Source: a virus | IMG/VR virus record: IMGVR_UViG_3300014325_000023 | Span: 1 to 43,502 of that record | Direction: 5' to 3' (one strand) | Length of the DNA: 43,502 nt | Notes under the pieces: model-generated | Told to the model about the DNA's origin: nothing | Seen by the model: only the letters and a program-made list of their open reading frames with translations | The model's database searches: none | In this document: piece after piece, positions 13,584-22,291 of the stretch | Position numbering within the stretch: position 1 is the stretch's first letter | Layout: every line of letters starts with the position of its first letter | Made by a program: the position numbers and the translations under genes

Positions 13584-14785
13584 TACCGACCTAGCGAGTT
13601 TTCGTTCGGGTCTTCTCTAATGAGCTGGTTCTGATGGCGCTTGCGGTAGCGCTTGATCGCTCGCGCGGCGTCCGAGGGGCTAACTTCACTTTCTGAAGCG
13701 AGGATGCCCTGGAGTTCGGCCCACTCGGCTGCGTTTCTCGGTGGCCCCCCCGCTGCGTTGATAAGGGCATTGAGCGAGGAGAGCGCGTTGTTCAGACCCT
13801 CTGGCGTCGGGTGTGAGGTGCTGTCGGAACCCGGGTGCAGCGCCTCGTAGCGGTCGGTCTGCGCATTCTTCGCCGCGGTGTTCGCGTTCTGCTGGTCGAT
13901 ACCAAGCCCAGCTTCCTTCAGCTTCTGTTCTTCCAGGTGTTCTTTGTATTCGCGCTGAGCCTTTGCAGCTTCGGCTTTGGCGCTGAGCGCCTGGCCTTTG
14001 GCTTCGAGGTGGAAGGCGTCTTTCTTCAGCTTTAGTTCGCGAGCTTCGGCGGCTTTCTGGCCGAGGGTTTTGGTCGCGTATTCGCCCCGCTCCTTGCTCA
14101 GATCCCGGAGGTCGTTGCGGATCGACTGTCCGCGTTTTGACTCTCCCACCATGCCGGCGACTCGTTGGCCGGAACCGATCCTGCGCTGGTTGGCTAGGTA
14201 GCCGTACTGATTAGCCCCTTGCCCCGCGGTAACAGCTCCGAGGGTTCCGAGCTGGGTATTCCGCTGGGAAAGGGCAGCGTTGGCAGTCCCCGTGGTCGCA
14301 GCGTTGGCGGCGCTCGCGTCCTGCCCTCGGAGGGCGGCGGCCTGAGACTGGGAGGCGTTCAGGGCTGAGGTGTTGGCCGTGTCTACCGCGGAGCCGGTGT
14401 TGATCAGCCCTTGGGTCTGTGCGGCCGCATCGGCGTATGCCTGCTGCGTCTGGGCCTGCGACTGACCGACGGTCTGGAGGTATTCATTCCACCAATTGCC
14501 TACGTCCTTGACCCGTTTTTCAGAAGCTCGGAGGTTGGCCTTGGTCTGCTGTTCCACCGGGTGGTAGGCAAGATTCGTGGCGGCGGTGGTTTCCTGGTGG
14601 AGCTGTTTGTTTGAGGGCAGTTGCAGATAGGCGTATTCGTTCCGCCCCTGCTTGGGGGCCTGGCTGGACTTGTCGGGGATGACGGTGTAGGAGGGCCCGT
14701 TCTTCTTCTGGGAGTTCCCCTTGTTCTTGCCCGGGTTCTTGCTCTTGTTCGGGTTGGGGTAACCCACGCCGCCGTTGCCAGCCAT
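13583..14785 (-). CDS. Probable internal virion protein, Ala/Gln-rich coiled coil
   Basis: 400 residues. A low-complexity K/N/G N-terminus (residues 1-40) is followed by long Ala/Gln-rich helices (e.g. Q-S-Q-A-Q-T-Q-Q-A-Y-A-D-A-A-A) and heptads through ~330. This composition is typical of internal core or ejection proteins of podoviruses. It starts two bases after the stop of the next gene upstream and is followed directly by the 1431-residue protein, as in the gp14-15-16 order of T7-like phages. Sequence similarity to these is not claimed. Confidence 0.55.
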   Translation of the reverse strand: MAGNGGVGYPNPNKSKNPGKNKGNSQKKNGPSYTVIPDKSSQAPKQGRNEYAYLQLPSNKQLHQETTAATNLAYHPVEQQTKANLRASEKRVKDVGNWWNEYLQTVGQSQAQTQQAYADAAAQTQGLINTGSAVDTANTSALNASQSQAAALRGQDASAANAATTGTANAALSQRNTQLGTLGAVTAGQGANQYGYLANQRRIGSGQRVAGMVGESKRGQSIRNDLRDLSKERGEYATKTLGQKAAEARELKLKKDAFHLEAKGQALSAKAEAAKAQREYKEHLEEQKLKEAGLGIDQQNANTAAKNAQTDRYEALHPGSDSTSHPTPEGLNNALSSLNALINAAGGPPRNAAEWAELQGILASESEVSPSDAARAIKRYRKRHQNQLIREDPNENSLGR

Positions 14786-15649
14786 CTATTTCGCTTTCCT
14801 TCCGGGTCCGACCGCGATTTTTTTGGTTTCCGTTTTGCCCGTCTTGTTGTTTTTGACCTTGACCGTCCCCGTGCTCGGGGTTCCTTGGAGGTAGGCAGGT
14901 AGTGGGTTGGATGCCCCACTACCTCCTCCCCCACCGGCCGGCGACTCTTCCGGTTCGAGTTCGGCGCGCGAAGCGTTTTCGATTGACTTCCAAAGAGCCG
15001 CGTTGACTTCGTCCTGGCGCTGGTTGAACGCAGCAGTTCCTTCGTCCATGTTCTGCTGAAGCGCCTGCCGATACAAGCCTTCGAGGCTGCTTCGTTCCTG
15101 CGCGCTGTGTTCACGGTTGTAGGTTTCCGCGTTCTGAGAGGAACCGGAGTAGAGCTGGCCCGCTGAGGCTAGGGAGGTGCCCGCTGCGCGGTTGGCGCGC
15201 TGGTAGCTCTTCTCGAGAAGGGAGGCTCGGGAATAGGGGTTCGCGTTGTAGTCGTTGAACCCGGGCTCCAAGCCGTATTCCTGCTGCAGGATGCCCTTCT
15301 TTCCCTGCAGCCCTAGGAGCGTGTTGTTGTAGCGGGCGTTCGCGCTGTTGACTGAAGTCTCGTAGGCGGCATCCCACGGGCGAGGAGTAGAGGAGCTCGA
15401 GGCCGCGCCGGCAGACGAGGGGGCAGGGGCCGCCGGGGGTGAACTGTACGGAGCGCCCCCGTAGCCCTGCGCCTTCTCTCCCCAGGGTTTGTCTTCCCCC
15501 CAGTAGGGATAGAGACCGCTGGTCTTGTTCCCGGTGATCCCAGTGGTGGGACCCTTCCCAGCGCTACGGGGTGCGGAGGTCCCACCCGTGGCGGGGCGGG
15601 CCTGCGGTTTGACCGCTTTCTGTGAGAATGCGCGTGCGAGTTGTGCCAT
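14786..15649 (-). CDS. Probable internal virion protein
   Basis: 287 residues. The N-terminal ~90 are low-complexity (Ala/Pro/Ser/Gly). The middle, 95-215, is helical with Gln/Asn and Tyr (R-Y-N-N-T-L-L-G-L-Q-G-K-K-G). A Gly run, G-G-G-G-G-S-G, and a basic Lys-rich tail close the protein. It is first of the three-gene internal protein block. Composition and place give the call; no family. Confidence 0.5.
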   Translation of the reverse strand: MAQLARAFSQKAVKPQARPATGGTSAPRSAGKGPTTGITGNKTSGLYPYWGEDKPWGEKAQGYGGAPYSSPPAAPAPSSAGAASSSSTPRPWDAAYETSVNSANARYNNTLLGLQGKKGILQQEYGLEPGFNDYNANPYSRASLLEKSYQRANRAAGTSLASAGQLYSGSSQNAETYNREHSAQERSSLEGLYRQALQQNMDEGTAAFNQRQDEVNAALWKSIENASRAELEPEESPAGGGGGSGASNPLPAYLQGTPSTGTVKVKNNKTGKTETKKIAVGPGRKAK

Positions 15650-16045
15650 TTAGGTTGCCTTGATCATGAAGCCGAACGCAGAATCAACCTGCGCGCCGGT
15701 GTTAGGGACGGCGGTGAAGATTTCGAAGACTTTTTGGGCCGTGCCCGTGGACCTGGCGTAAGCGCCTCCATATGCGATAGCGACGGCCACGCCAGCGCTC
15801 GCGAGTTCAGTAGAGAGGGTGATTTTGTAGGCGCCGAGCGCGGTTTTTTCGGAGGTGAAGCCTTCTCCGGATTCTTTTTCGCCATTCGCTTTCACCGCAC
15901 CCGCGAGAGTCGGCTTGGCTAGGTTTTTGTCGGATACCGTTTTCTGGGTGAGATTCGCCCCGGCAATAGGGAACTGCCTGGCTATTGCGTCTAGGCATTC
16001 CTGGGTAGCAGAGTCGTTAACGGTTGACGGAAGGGGGAGAGTCAC
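15650..16045 (-). CDS. Small structural protein
   Basis: 131 residues from GTG 16045, preceded by a GAGG ribosome site. Beta-rich and Ala/Gly/Thr-rich (A-G-V-A-V-A-I-A-Y-G-G-A-Y-A), like many small tail or head surface proteins of phages. It starts next to the plus-strand pair at 16062. The precise role is unknown. Confidence 0.55.
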   Translation of the reverse strand: MTLPLPSTVNDSATQECLDAIARQFPIAGANLTQKTVSDKNLAKPTLAGAVKANGEKESGEGFTSEKTALGAYKITLSTELASAGVAVAIAYGGAYARSTGTAQKVFEIFTAVPNTGAQVDSAFGFMIKAT

Positions 16046-16052
16046 CTAGCCT
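16024..16052 (+). promoter_or_regulatory. Possible promoter of the plus-strand moron pair
   Basis: TTGACG at 16024-16029, 17 bases, TAGCCT at 16047-16052. Transcription would start at about 16059, just before the GTG at 16062, again near-leaderless. It overlaps the start of the minus-strand gene 15650-16045. Consensus matches are moderate. Confidence 0.4.
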
Positions 16053-16061
16053 CGTTTCATA

Positions 16062-16247
16062 GTGATCAGGAGCCTTCAACTAGCCGTGGGCCTTTTAATT
16101 GGAGCCGTGCTCCTGCTGGCTGCGGCGGCGATCGTTTGGGGCGGGGGTCATCTGCTGGTTAAGGGAGCGGATGAAGTGCTGCACCCGAAGCCTGGAATCG
16201 GGAAGGAATGTGCGCCGCCCGCCCCCGCCGCTGAAGGATCGTGCTAA
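16062..16247 (+). CDS. Small single-pass membrane protein (moron)
   Basis: 61 residues from GTG 16062. A hydrophobic helix at residues 7-28 (L-A-V-G-L-L-I-G-A-V-L-L-L) is followed by a Gly-rich turn and a short polar tail with two Cys and a Pro/Ala-rich end. It runs opposite to all neighbours. With the next gene it forms a two-gene insertion in the structural operon that could be expressed from the prophage. Function unknown. Confidence 0.5.
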   Translation: MIRSLQLAVGLLIGAVLLLAAAAIVWGGGHLLVKGADEVLHPKPGIGKECAPPAPAAEGSC

Positions 16248-16330
16248 GTTCGGATGCGACCAAACAACAAAGCGCCCCCGCGCGAGATCGCATCGCCGGG
16301 GGCCGGCCACCGGAAAAACAGGAGATTCCG
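16248..16330 (+). other. Hairpin-bearing spacer between the two moron genes
   Basis: GCCCCC ... GGGGGC inverted repeat around 16270-16305 plus the ribosome site of the next gene. It could partly attenuate transcription into the secreted-protein gene. No U-run follows. Confidence 0.3.
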
Positions 16331-16699
16331 ATGACGACCAAAGCTTATTTCACGGCGCTTGTCCTCGCTCTCGCCTTCATGGCGTTCGGCGTATCCAGCG
16401 CGTCAGCCCAGCCCCCATGCGCGAAGCGCAAGTGTGCGGTCCAGTTAACCGCGACCACCCATGCAAAGCATTGGACTGTCCCCGGACACGTTGGGGAAGC
16501 TTGGCTCCTATACCTCAACGTCTACGCCGACAACGAACGACTCAGCTACCTGAGACTGAATGGCGGCTGTGACGCCTCCTACGCCTCTTCGGATGTATCG
16601 GTGATCCTCCACGCCTGCGGAACGCAAAGCAGCATGGACTACGTCTCATTCGCGGGCGCACGCGCACTTCGGATTGAATACCGCTACGTCAAACGCTAG
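16331..16699 (+). CDS. Secreted small protein with signal peptide (moron)
   Basis: 122 residues from ATG 16331, preceded by CAGGAG 7 bases upstream. A clear signal peptide: basic M-T-T-K, hydrophobic F-T-A-L-V-L-A-L-A-F-M-A-F-G-V and an A-S-A cleavage site near residue 26. The mature part has four Cys (C-A-K-R-K-C early, two later), likely disulfide pairs, and a beta-rich pattern. Being the only exported protein of this type and on the strand opposite to late transcription, it fits a lysogenic-conversion gene acting on the host surface. Its stop meets the minus-strand gene tail to tail. Confidence 0.65.
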   Translation: MTTKAYFTALVLALAFMAFGVSSASAQPPCAKRKCAVQLTATTHAKHWTVPGHVGEAWLLYLNVYADNERLSYLRLNGGCDASYASSDVSVILHACGTQSSMDYVSFAGARALRIEYRYVKR

Positions 16700-17340
16700 A
16701 AGCCGTGGACCTCGGCCTTAAGTTTTCGTTCCTTGACAGTCACCGAACCTGACGTGGCGCGAAACTGAATTGCCAGACTATAGGTCCCCGCCGTAAGGGC
16801 CTCGATCTCGACCCAAGACGCCCCGACAGCGCTCAAGCTGCTCACTTCGGCGCCCGTGAGGAGGATTTTGGGAGTGCCACTCCCCAGACCGGCTGTCGAG
16901 AGAGCATGGAAGGTCGTTCCAACCGTGGATTCTTCAGCCGTGGAAACGTTGAGGACGGTCGCTATGGCAGCCCCATTGAGCGTAAGGGCGGCCCTGCCTG
17001 CTGCAGCAACTGAGCTTTTCCAGACTGCCGTAAAGCCGACGCGGATAGTGCCGTTGGTGGGCACGACAACTCCCGTGATTTCGTCAGGCGTGCTTAACGT
17101 GCCAAAGGTGGCCGATTCGCGGGTCTGTTCGGTCGCCACGATGGTCGGCGTATACCACGTGCCGGCAATCCCCTGCGCTCCACCTTCGAGCTTCGAGCGA
17201 GCGATGTTCGCGCTTGCCGCAATGTTTTCATTGTCGAGTTTGCCGTTGATTACTTCCGCGAGCGCATTGTCGTTCGCTTCGACATCGGCCCATTCATTAG
17301 TGCCGGTCTGATTCGTGCGGGGAAGGGTGACTTTGGACAT
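16696..17340 (-). CDS. Head or tail fibre-like structural protein
   Basis: 214 residues. The N-terminal ~55 follow a pattern common in actinophage fibres (L-P-R-T-x2-Q-T-G ... E-W-A-D-V-E-x-N-D ... I-N-G-K-L-D). Residues 60-210 are beta-rich, Ala/Thr/Ser-rich repeats as in trimeric fibres or jelly-rolls. It directly follows the nozzle-like gene. A receptor-facing or collar-fibre role is inferred. Confidence 0.55.
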   Translation of the reverse strand: MSKVTLPRTNQTGTNEWADVEANDNALAEVINGKLDNENIAASANIARSKLEGGAQGIAGTWYTPTIVATEQTRESATFGTLSTPDEITGVVVPTNGTIRVGFTAVWKSSVAAAGRAALTLNGAAIATVLNVSTAEESTVGTTFHALSTAGLGSGTPKILLTGAEVSSLSAVGASWVEIEALTAGTYSLAIQFRATSGSVTVKERKLKAEVHGF

Positions 17341-18930
17341 TTATCCGTAAATGGTTGAGGGTTTGCGGGTCTCTCGTAGGTGGTGGTCAATGCGGTGAAT
17401 CGACCAGGTCTTGTTCAAGATTGCCGCCGAGAAGTAGACGGAGACGACGGTTCCTCGGAGGGCAACCCGGCGCTCGGCTGCCATGAGGCCGCTTGGCGTC
17501 TCCCATTTCCCCCCGCCCCAAGTTGATTCGTTCCATTTCGTCCCTGAAGATTCTTCAAGACGGAGCGTTACGAGTTTGCCGACGCCCTGTTTGAAGTCGT
17601 ACCCCAGCGCCATTGAGACTTCCCCGGTCCCCCAAACCTTGGAGCTGCGGATCGTCTTTACATCGGGACTGCCGAGGTCAAACCAGCCTGAACGCCAGAA
17701 GGAGGAGGTGGCGGTGCCGTCGTCGTTCGTGAAGCTCGAGCCATGGCGACCGATCATCTTTTCCCCCGATGGGTAGCCAAAGAGGAGTTCGGGCGCCGAG
17801 GACACTCGGAAGCTGGCGAGGGCGGAGCCGGCGAAGCTGTAAAGGCTCCACCACTGCTGTTCGGGGTCGTAGACGAGGGTCCGGCTGTTGGCTTCCGTGG
17901 TTGGGTAGCTCAGGTACAGCCGTTCGTCGTGCAGGGTCGCCGCAGCGTTCGTGATAAAGCCGTGGGCCAGAACACCTCCGGTGTAAAAGGGCGAGATATC
18001 CCCGGACCAGATCGGTTCAATTCGGGAGGAGAGAAGTTCTGGCTCCCTGCCAGTGGTGCGGTGCATCCCGTAACGGGACATGAAGTACACGCCGTTTGCG
18101 TCCGCACAGAGCGTCCTTGGTGAGACACAGCCAATGCCAGTGTCCACCCGCCGGAAGTTAAAGACAGGATTGCCTTCGGAATCCGTCGAGTTCCCGAAGA
18201 AGACGAAGAACTTCGTCTCCTTGAAGACAATGACCATCTCGCGCCAAGCGATTGCCCCAGTTATCGCCTCGCCATCGCCGGGGTCGAGCTGGACCGAGTT
18301 GTTCGGGTTGGCCGCCGTGCCTGCGGTCTTCCAAGCTTCCGGGTTGCCAGCCTCGGAGAAGTAGACCGTTGAGACCGAGGAGGTCGCAGCGTTGGGCCCT
18401 CCGGTGGTCGTGGCATATCCCGCTGCCACAAGGCGGTTGTCGGGGCTCTGGATGCAGAGGTACTTCGCCTTCGGCATCGCTTTGGCCGCTTCCCCGTTGA
18501 CGGTCGCCGTGGGGGCTTTCCATTCCGTCGCCGTCCACTTGCGGAGCGTGTCGGTCCCGTTCCCCGCAAAGCAGACCTCTTCGTTCGGGGAGCCGAAGCG
18601 ACAGAAATCCCAAGGCCCTCCCGATAGGCCGGTGGCAGAGGCTTTGACCGTGCCCCCGGTTTCTATCGCCTCTAGGCGCGTCCCTGCCCCTGCGAGGAGG
18701 TGCTTGGTGCCAGAGGACGTGTAGAAGGGTTCAAGGCTGTCTACGCGGTTCGTGAGGGCGGCAGTGAGGTTGTCGTAGCCGTCCCTCTGCTGGATCGCCC
18801 CTTGGTCCGTGAAGTTGACATCCATCGCGTCGATGCACTCGGCCGGATCTACGGCGTCAGGCTTCGCTGCGAGGTTCAGGCCCTTCCCGAAACCTTGAAA
18901 GGGATAAGAGACATACCCACGCGCCGGCAT
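17341..18930 (-). CDS. Tail nozzle/tube-like protein (beta-propeller)
   Basis: 529 residues, beta-rich throughout, with blade-like repeated G-x-x-W and Y-F patterns: W-D-F-C-R-F-G, W-R-E-M-V-I-V-F, Y-F-M-S-R-Y-G, Q-W-W-S-L-Y-S-F. The N-terminus N-L-A-A-K-P-D-A-V-D-P-A-E-C is typical of proteins opening such propellers. It lies next to the gp4-like adaptor, matching the place of P22 gp10 or T7 gp12 nozzles that extend the portal channel. Assignment is from fold pattern and synteny. Confidence 0.6.
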   Translation of the reverse strand: MPARGYVSYPFQGFGKGLNLAAKPDAVDPAECIDAMDVNFTDQGAIQQRDGYDNLTAALTNRVDSLEPFYTSSGTKHLLAGAGTRLEAIETGGTVKASATGLSGGPWDFCRFGSPNEEVCFAGNGTDTLRKWTATEWKAPTATVNGEAAKAMPKAKYLCIQSPDNRLVAAGYATTTGGPNAATSSVSTVYFSEAGNPEAWKTAGTAANPNNSVQLDPGDGEAITGAIAWREMVIVFKETKFFVFFGNSTDSEGNPVFNFRRVDTGIGCVSPRTLCADANGVYFMSRYGMHRTTGREPELLSSRIEPIWSGDISPFYTGGVLAHGFITNAAATLHDERLYLSYPTTEANSRTLVYDPEQQWWSLYSFAGSALASFRVSSAPELLFGYPSGEKMIGRHGSSFTNDDGTATSSFWRSGWFDLGSPDVKTIRSSKVWGTGEVSMALGYDFKQGVGKLVTLRLEESSGTKWNESTWGGGKWETPSGLMAAERRVALRGTVVSVYFSAAILNKTWSIHRIDHHLRETRKPSTIYG

Positions 18931-19532
18931 CAGGAGAGCGCGAAGGGATCGGTTACCTGAATGAACTGCGAAGGGCCGTCCCTGTAGACATCGAGCAGAA
19001 CGCCTTCCATCCTTGCGAGGCGGGCTTGGAAGGTGGCTTCCTTGGACTGTCTCAGTTCAAAGTCGTCCGAGTTTTCGTATGCCCTGGCTACCGCCCCGTC
19101 CACGATCACCGAGTGGAAGCGTTCCGGGAGAAGGGGGGTGGAGCTCGTTGAGAGTTTGGTCGGGTTCTTGTAGTAGCGGACGGAGATGGTGTCCGTCGCA
19201 ACGGGGAAGACCTTGACCTGGGTTTCCCCGCTGAGGTAGTAGTAGCGCGGGGTCCCTGCTTCTTCGAGGTTGTAGCTCCGGTCGGTGATGTTGCGGCGGT
19301 CCATAGGACGCAGCTTGACTTCCTGAGTCGTTGAGGAGACAGACTCGATCGAGCGAAGGTCGGAGATAGTCAGGGGAGCGGTGCCGGAGGTACTCGCCTC
19401 GAGGAAGGGCCAATCCTGGATATCGCAGATATCGAGAAGGTAGGCGTCGTTCAGGAATTCGATGCACTGACCCGTCGTCAGGTAATCGAACCCTTCGGCC
19501 TGCATGCGCGACACCATTTCTTCACCAGTCAT
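18930..19532 (-). CDS. Head-tail adaptor (P22 gp4/T7 gp11-like)
   Basis: 200 residues, mostly helical with a central beta region. Q-C-I-E-F-L-N-D-A-Y near residue 22 and Y-Y-K-N-P-T-K-L near 120 are typical of podovirus adaptors that bind the portal ring. The C-terminal helices E-L-R-Q-S-K-E-A-T-F-Q-A-R-L fit the ring-contact segment. It is positioned between the capsid gene block and the nozzle. The ATG at 19532 overlaps the upstream stop as ATGA. Confidence 0.65.
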   Translation of the reverse strand: MTGEEMVSRMQAEGFDYLTTGQCIEFLNDAYLLDICDIQDWPFLEASTSGTAPLTISDLRSIESVSSTTQEVKLRPMDRRNITDRSYNLEEAGTPRYYYLSGETQVKVFPVATDTISVRYYKNPTKLSTSSTPLLPERFHSVIVDGAVARAYENSDDFELRQSKEATFQARLARMEGVLLDVYRDGPSQFIQVTDPFALS

Positions 19533-20011
19533 GCCACTTTCCTCAGCACTTTCGAGCCGTCATCTCTGTAGATGCGGCCTTTGACCCGCTTCGCCGCCTT
19601 GAAGTCAGACACCATCTCGTCCCGGCGCTGTTCGGTTTCGAGTTGCCGTTGGGCCGAGTAGTCCACCTGGCCCAGGGCCTTCTCTAGGGCTCCGGGCTTG
19701 CGGAGGTCTCGTTCGGCGAGTTCGCGGAGGATTCCCGAGTCCGGGTCCCTGTAGCCACCGTCAGGGGTGGTGATGGGGGCAAAGAACGGAATCGGGCCTC
19801 GCTTGTGGACGTGCCATCGGCCCGGCACCGCACCCGGAGGGAGGGACTCCGGGGCGGCGTCGTGCCTTACAAAGACCAACTCCAGGTCTGGATGGAGCGC
19901 GGTTAGCGCTTCGCTGATCGCTCGCCCAGCCTTCGCCTGATGGTCCCTGTATTCCTCAGCCTCGATGCGAGCCCTGATATCTGGGGGCACTAGGCCGAAG
20001 TTGTCTTTCAC
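19529..20011 (-). CDS. Hypothetical structural-region protein
   Basis: 160 residues from GTG 20011 (GTGA overlap). An N-terminal helical part rich in Glu/Arg is followed by a G-R-W-H-V-H-K-R-G segment and a basic C-terminus. Its place between a small capsid-adjacent protein and the adaptor suggests a head completion or virion-assembly role, but no motif shows it. Confidence 0.55.
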   Translation of the reverse strand: MKDNFGLVPPDIRARIEAEEYRDHQAKAGRAISEALTALHPDLELVFVRHDAAPESLPPGAVPGRWHVHKRGPIPFFAPITTPDGGYRDPDSGILRELAERDLRKPGALEKALGQVDYSAQRQLETEQRRDEMVSDFKAAKRVKGRIYRDDGSKVLRKVA

Positions 20012-20337
20012 CAGCCGTACGCCTCCACCTGCGCGACCACTTTTTCGACGTTTTTCGTCGAGGCAACCTCTTTCGAGGTTTTCGCGTTGATGAGGTGGAT
20101 CTTTTCAGTGCTCGGCGTGTAGTAGCCCGAGCTGACTGGGAATTCGGATTCGTTTTCTGATCCGTTCAGAATGCTCACGTCGGCGCTCTCGACGTAGGAG
20201 AGGCCGAGTTCTTTGAACGTCAACGGCTCCCCTTCCGACTGATAGGAGTTGTCGAACGTGACTTTCTTGGTGGATTTCCGCTGCGCCCCTATCACGCGAT
20301 AGGGCAACGCACCGATGTTTTCGACCGTGAGGGCCAT
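20008..20337 (-). CDS. Small head-associated protein (decoration or completion candidate)
   Basis: 109 residues, beta-rich at the N-terminus, preceded by an AAAGGA ribosome site and separated from the capsid gene by a hairpin-bearing 60-base gap. Genes of this size directly after a coat gene are often decoration or head-completion proteins. It has no signature motif. Confidence 0.5.
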   Translation of the reverse strand: MALTVENIGALPYRVIGAQRKSTKKVTFDNSYQSEGEPLTFKELGLSYVESADVSILNGSENESEFPVSSGYYTPSTEKIHLINAKTSKEVASTKNVEKVVAQVEAYGW

Positions 20338-20359
20338 TGTGTTGTCCTTTCCGGCTTTA

Positions 20360-20385
20360 GGGGGAGAGACCGAAGCCCCTCCCCC
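20360..20385 (-). other. Hairpin after the capsid gene
   Basis: GGGGGAG (20360-20366) and CTCCCCC (20379-20385) form a 7-base stem with a 12-base loop. No U-run follows, so it is more likely a partial terminator or RNA-stability element that lets capsid mRNA exceed its downstream neighbours. Confidence 0.45.
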
Positions 20386-20397
20386 ATCGCCTATCGC

Positions 20398-21594
20398 TTA
20401 GGTGAGCGCGGTGAAGCGGTAGCCGTCGTTACGACGGTTAGCGCCCAGGTTCATCCGGTAGGAGAGCTTCCCGCCGTAGGAATCAGTTCCCTGAATCCAG
20501 GCAAGCTGCGCGCCGCCGGTGACTTTGTTCTGCCAGTAGGGCTTGTCCACGGCCACGATGAAGAGGTGGTCGTAGGAACCCAGGTACAGCTCTGCATCCC
20601 AGCAGTCCGGATCGGCGACAATGTCCATGCCGTTCCAGGTAGCCGTCTCGTCCGAGCCGGCGGTCAGACCCTTGTCAGAGCTGAAATTGACCTGCTGCTG
20701 GAGCTGTTCGTAGAACTTCCGCTGCTGCTTCAGACCCGTGAGCAGGAAGTTGGGGTTTTTGCCCCTCTTCTGCCGGATTTTCTGCTGAGCGGCCAGAAGC
20801 GCCCCGATGGTAAGCGGGATCGATTCTTCGTTCAGCGTGGCCTTCCATAGAGGCTCAGACGAGCTGGTCAGCCCACCGAGTTCCGTGGTGTTGTAGATGT
20901 TTTTCAGGCCGTTCATCTCGTACGAGGTTTCCCCCGCTCGAGCGTCCTTCTGGGAGACGTAGTCGGTCGTCGCCTCGTTCGTGACGTTCCCGGATGCGAC
21001 CGTGAAGGCCACATTGGTTTCGTCAAGCGCGGTGATTTTCGACCCGTTGACACGGAGGGCCTCTTCCGTCGCGCTCCCTACGTCGACCGGCTGGCCGATG
21101 AAGAGCCATCCACGTTCAAGCGCCTGGGCGCCTTCGGTGGTGTTGAGGTCAACGTTGTTCGAGGACGAGGTACGGCATTTGCAGATCCTGCCGGTCCCGT
21201 CCATGAAGAGCATCCGGGTGAGCTGGCGGTTCATGTCCGTCAGAGCGCCCGAGATCTCCTCGTCTACTGCACGAACGATGGCATCGCCGTCAGTGACGTC
21301 GATCGCCTCGCCCTGCACTGCCACTTGCTGGTGGAAATGCTTGTACTTGAACTCGGCCTTGTTGTAGCCCTGCTGGCCGGCTTCGTTCAGGGTGCCTCCA
21401 CCTTCCGGCAGGGAGGTGAAGCCACCGTTGCGTCGAGTGTGGAGCGGAACCCGGGCAGTCTCACCGACGGTGTAGCGGTCGGTCTTCTTGAGTTTGTCCA
21501 GGAACGGGGTTTCTGAATACAGCTGGTCCTCAAAGCGGCGCTGGGTCCATACACGGTCCAGAGCGACGGTGAGGGATTCAATCGTCGCAGCCAT
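20398..21594 (-). CDS. Major capsid protein
   Basis: 398 residues behind an AAAAGG ribosome site. The N-terminal region has F-L-D-K-L-K-K-T-D-R and a long beta strand, then G-G-T-L-N-E-A-G (near residue 67), a T-x-A-R-V-P-L-H-T-R-R pattern and a central I-D-V-T-D-G-D segment, as in HK97-fold coats of podoviruses. The C-terminus contains an A-W-N-G-M-D-I-V-A-D-P core-like strand and ends L-G-A-N-R-R. Gene order portal-scaffold-coat and the matching length support the call strongly, even without alignment. Confidence 0.8.
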   Translation of the reverse strand: MAATIESLTVALDRVWTQRRFEDQLYSETPFLDKLKKTDRYTVGETARVPLHTRRNGGFTSLPEGGGTLNEAGQQGYNKAEFKYKHFHQQVAVQGEAIDVTDGDAIVRAVDEEISGALTDMNRQLTRMLFMDGTGRICKCRTSSSNNVDLNTTEGAQALERGWLFIGQPVDVGSATEEALRVNGSKITALDETNVAFTVASGNVTNEATTDYVSQKDARAGETSYEMNGLKNIYNTTELGGLTSSSEPLWKATLNEESIPLTIGALLAAQQKIRQKRGKNPNFLLTGLKQQRKFYEQLQQQVNFSSDKGLTAGSDETATWNGMDIVADPDCWDAELYLGSYDHLFIVAVDKPYWQNKVTGGAQLAWIQGTDSYGGKLSYRMNLGANRRNDGYRFTALT

Positions 21595-21613
21595 TGCGAG
21601 TTGTCCTTTTCGG

Positions 21614-22291
21614 TTAGGACCCCTCTGCCTCCATGACTTCCTTCATGTACTTCTGTCGAACGTCAGGATCAGAGAGATCTAGTTTCTCCTCACCCGCAGC
21701 TCCGACTGGCGCTTTTGGTGCTTTCTTGGTGGTCAGGTACTCGCTAAGGCGGGCTTCATCGCGCGCCTTTAGAGCTCTGACTGCACCCTCTAGGTCTGGA
21801 CGCCCGTCCTCAAGACGGTTGTTCAGGGCGTCGTTTTTGACGAAACGCTTGTCCTCAGCGGAGAGCTTTATGTCCTCCGACTTTTCGAGTTCACCGATCG
21901 TGTTGTCGATGTACTGGCGCTCCAGCTCTTGGAACTGCTTTTGCTGTTCGGCTTCCTCTTTCGAGGAGAGCTGGGATTTGATCGCCTCCAGTTCCCGCGC
22001 TAGGCGGTCCGTGGGGTCCTCAAACTCGTCTACTTCCGCCGCTTCTTCGGCTTGCTGGACCTCTACGCCCAACTGCTGAAGAGCCTGCACCTGTGCCTCG
22101 GGGCCGTGATCGCCCCTAGCCGCAGCGATTAGCTGTTGGCCTCGGGTGTATTCCGGGACCAGCGACTCATAGCGCTGCTGGTAGTCAACTGCGGGTTGCG
22201 TGTCCTCTGCGGGTTTCGTCTCCTCGACGGCCGCATCGGGCGATGGCGTGTCCTGAACCTCGTCAGGGGCCTGGGTTGCCTCATCGGGCAT
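21614..22291 (-). CDS. Capsid scaffolding protein
   Basis: 225 residues. A Pro/Asp/Glu-rich N-terminus is followed by a long, highly charged helical body (Q-Q-K-Q-F-Q-E-L-E-R-Q-Y) and a C-terminal basic/acidic helix (R-Q-K-Y-M-K-E-V-M). Low aromatic content and extensive coiled coil between portal and coat genes are the hallmarks of a scaffold. An AAGGAG ribosome site is 9 bases upstream. No protease gene is nearby, so scaffold exit without cleavage is possible. Confidence 0.8.
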   Translation of the reverse strand: MPDEATQAPDEVQDTPSPDAAVEETKPAEDTQPAVDYQQRYESLVPEYTRGQQLIAAARGDHGPEAQVQALQQLGVEVQQAEEAAEVDEFEDPTDRLARELEAIKSQLSSKEEAEQQKQFQELERQYIDNTIGELEKSEDIKLSAEDKRFVKNDALNNRLEDGRPDLEGAVRALKARDEARLSEYLTTKKAPKAPVGAAGEEKLDLSDPDVRQKYMKEVMEAEGS

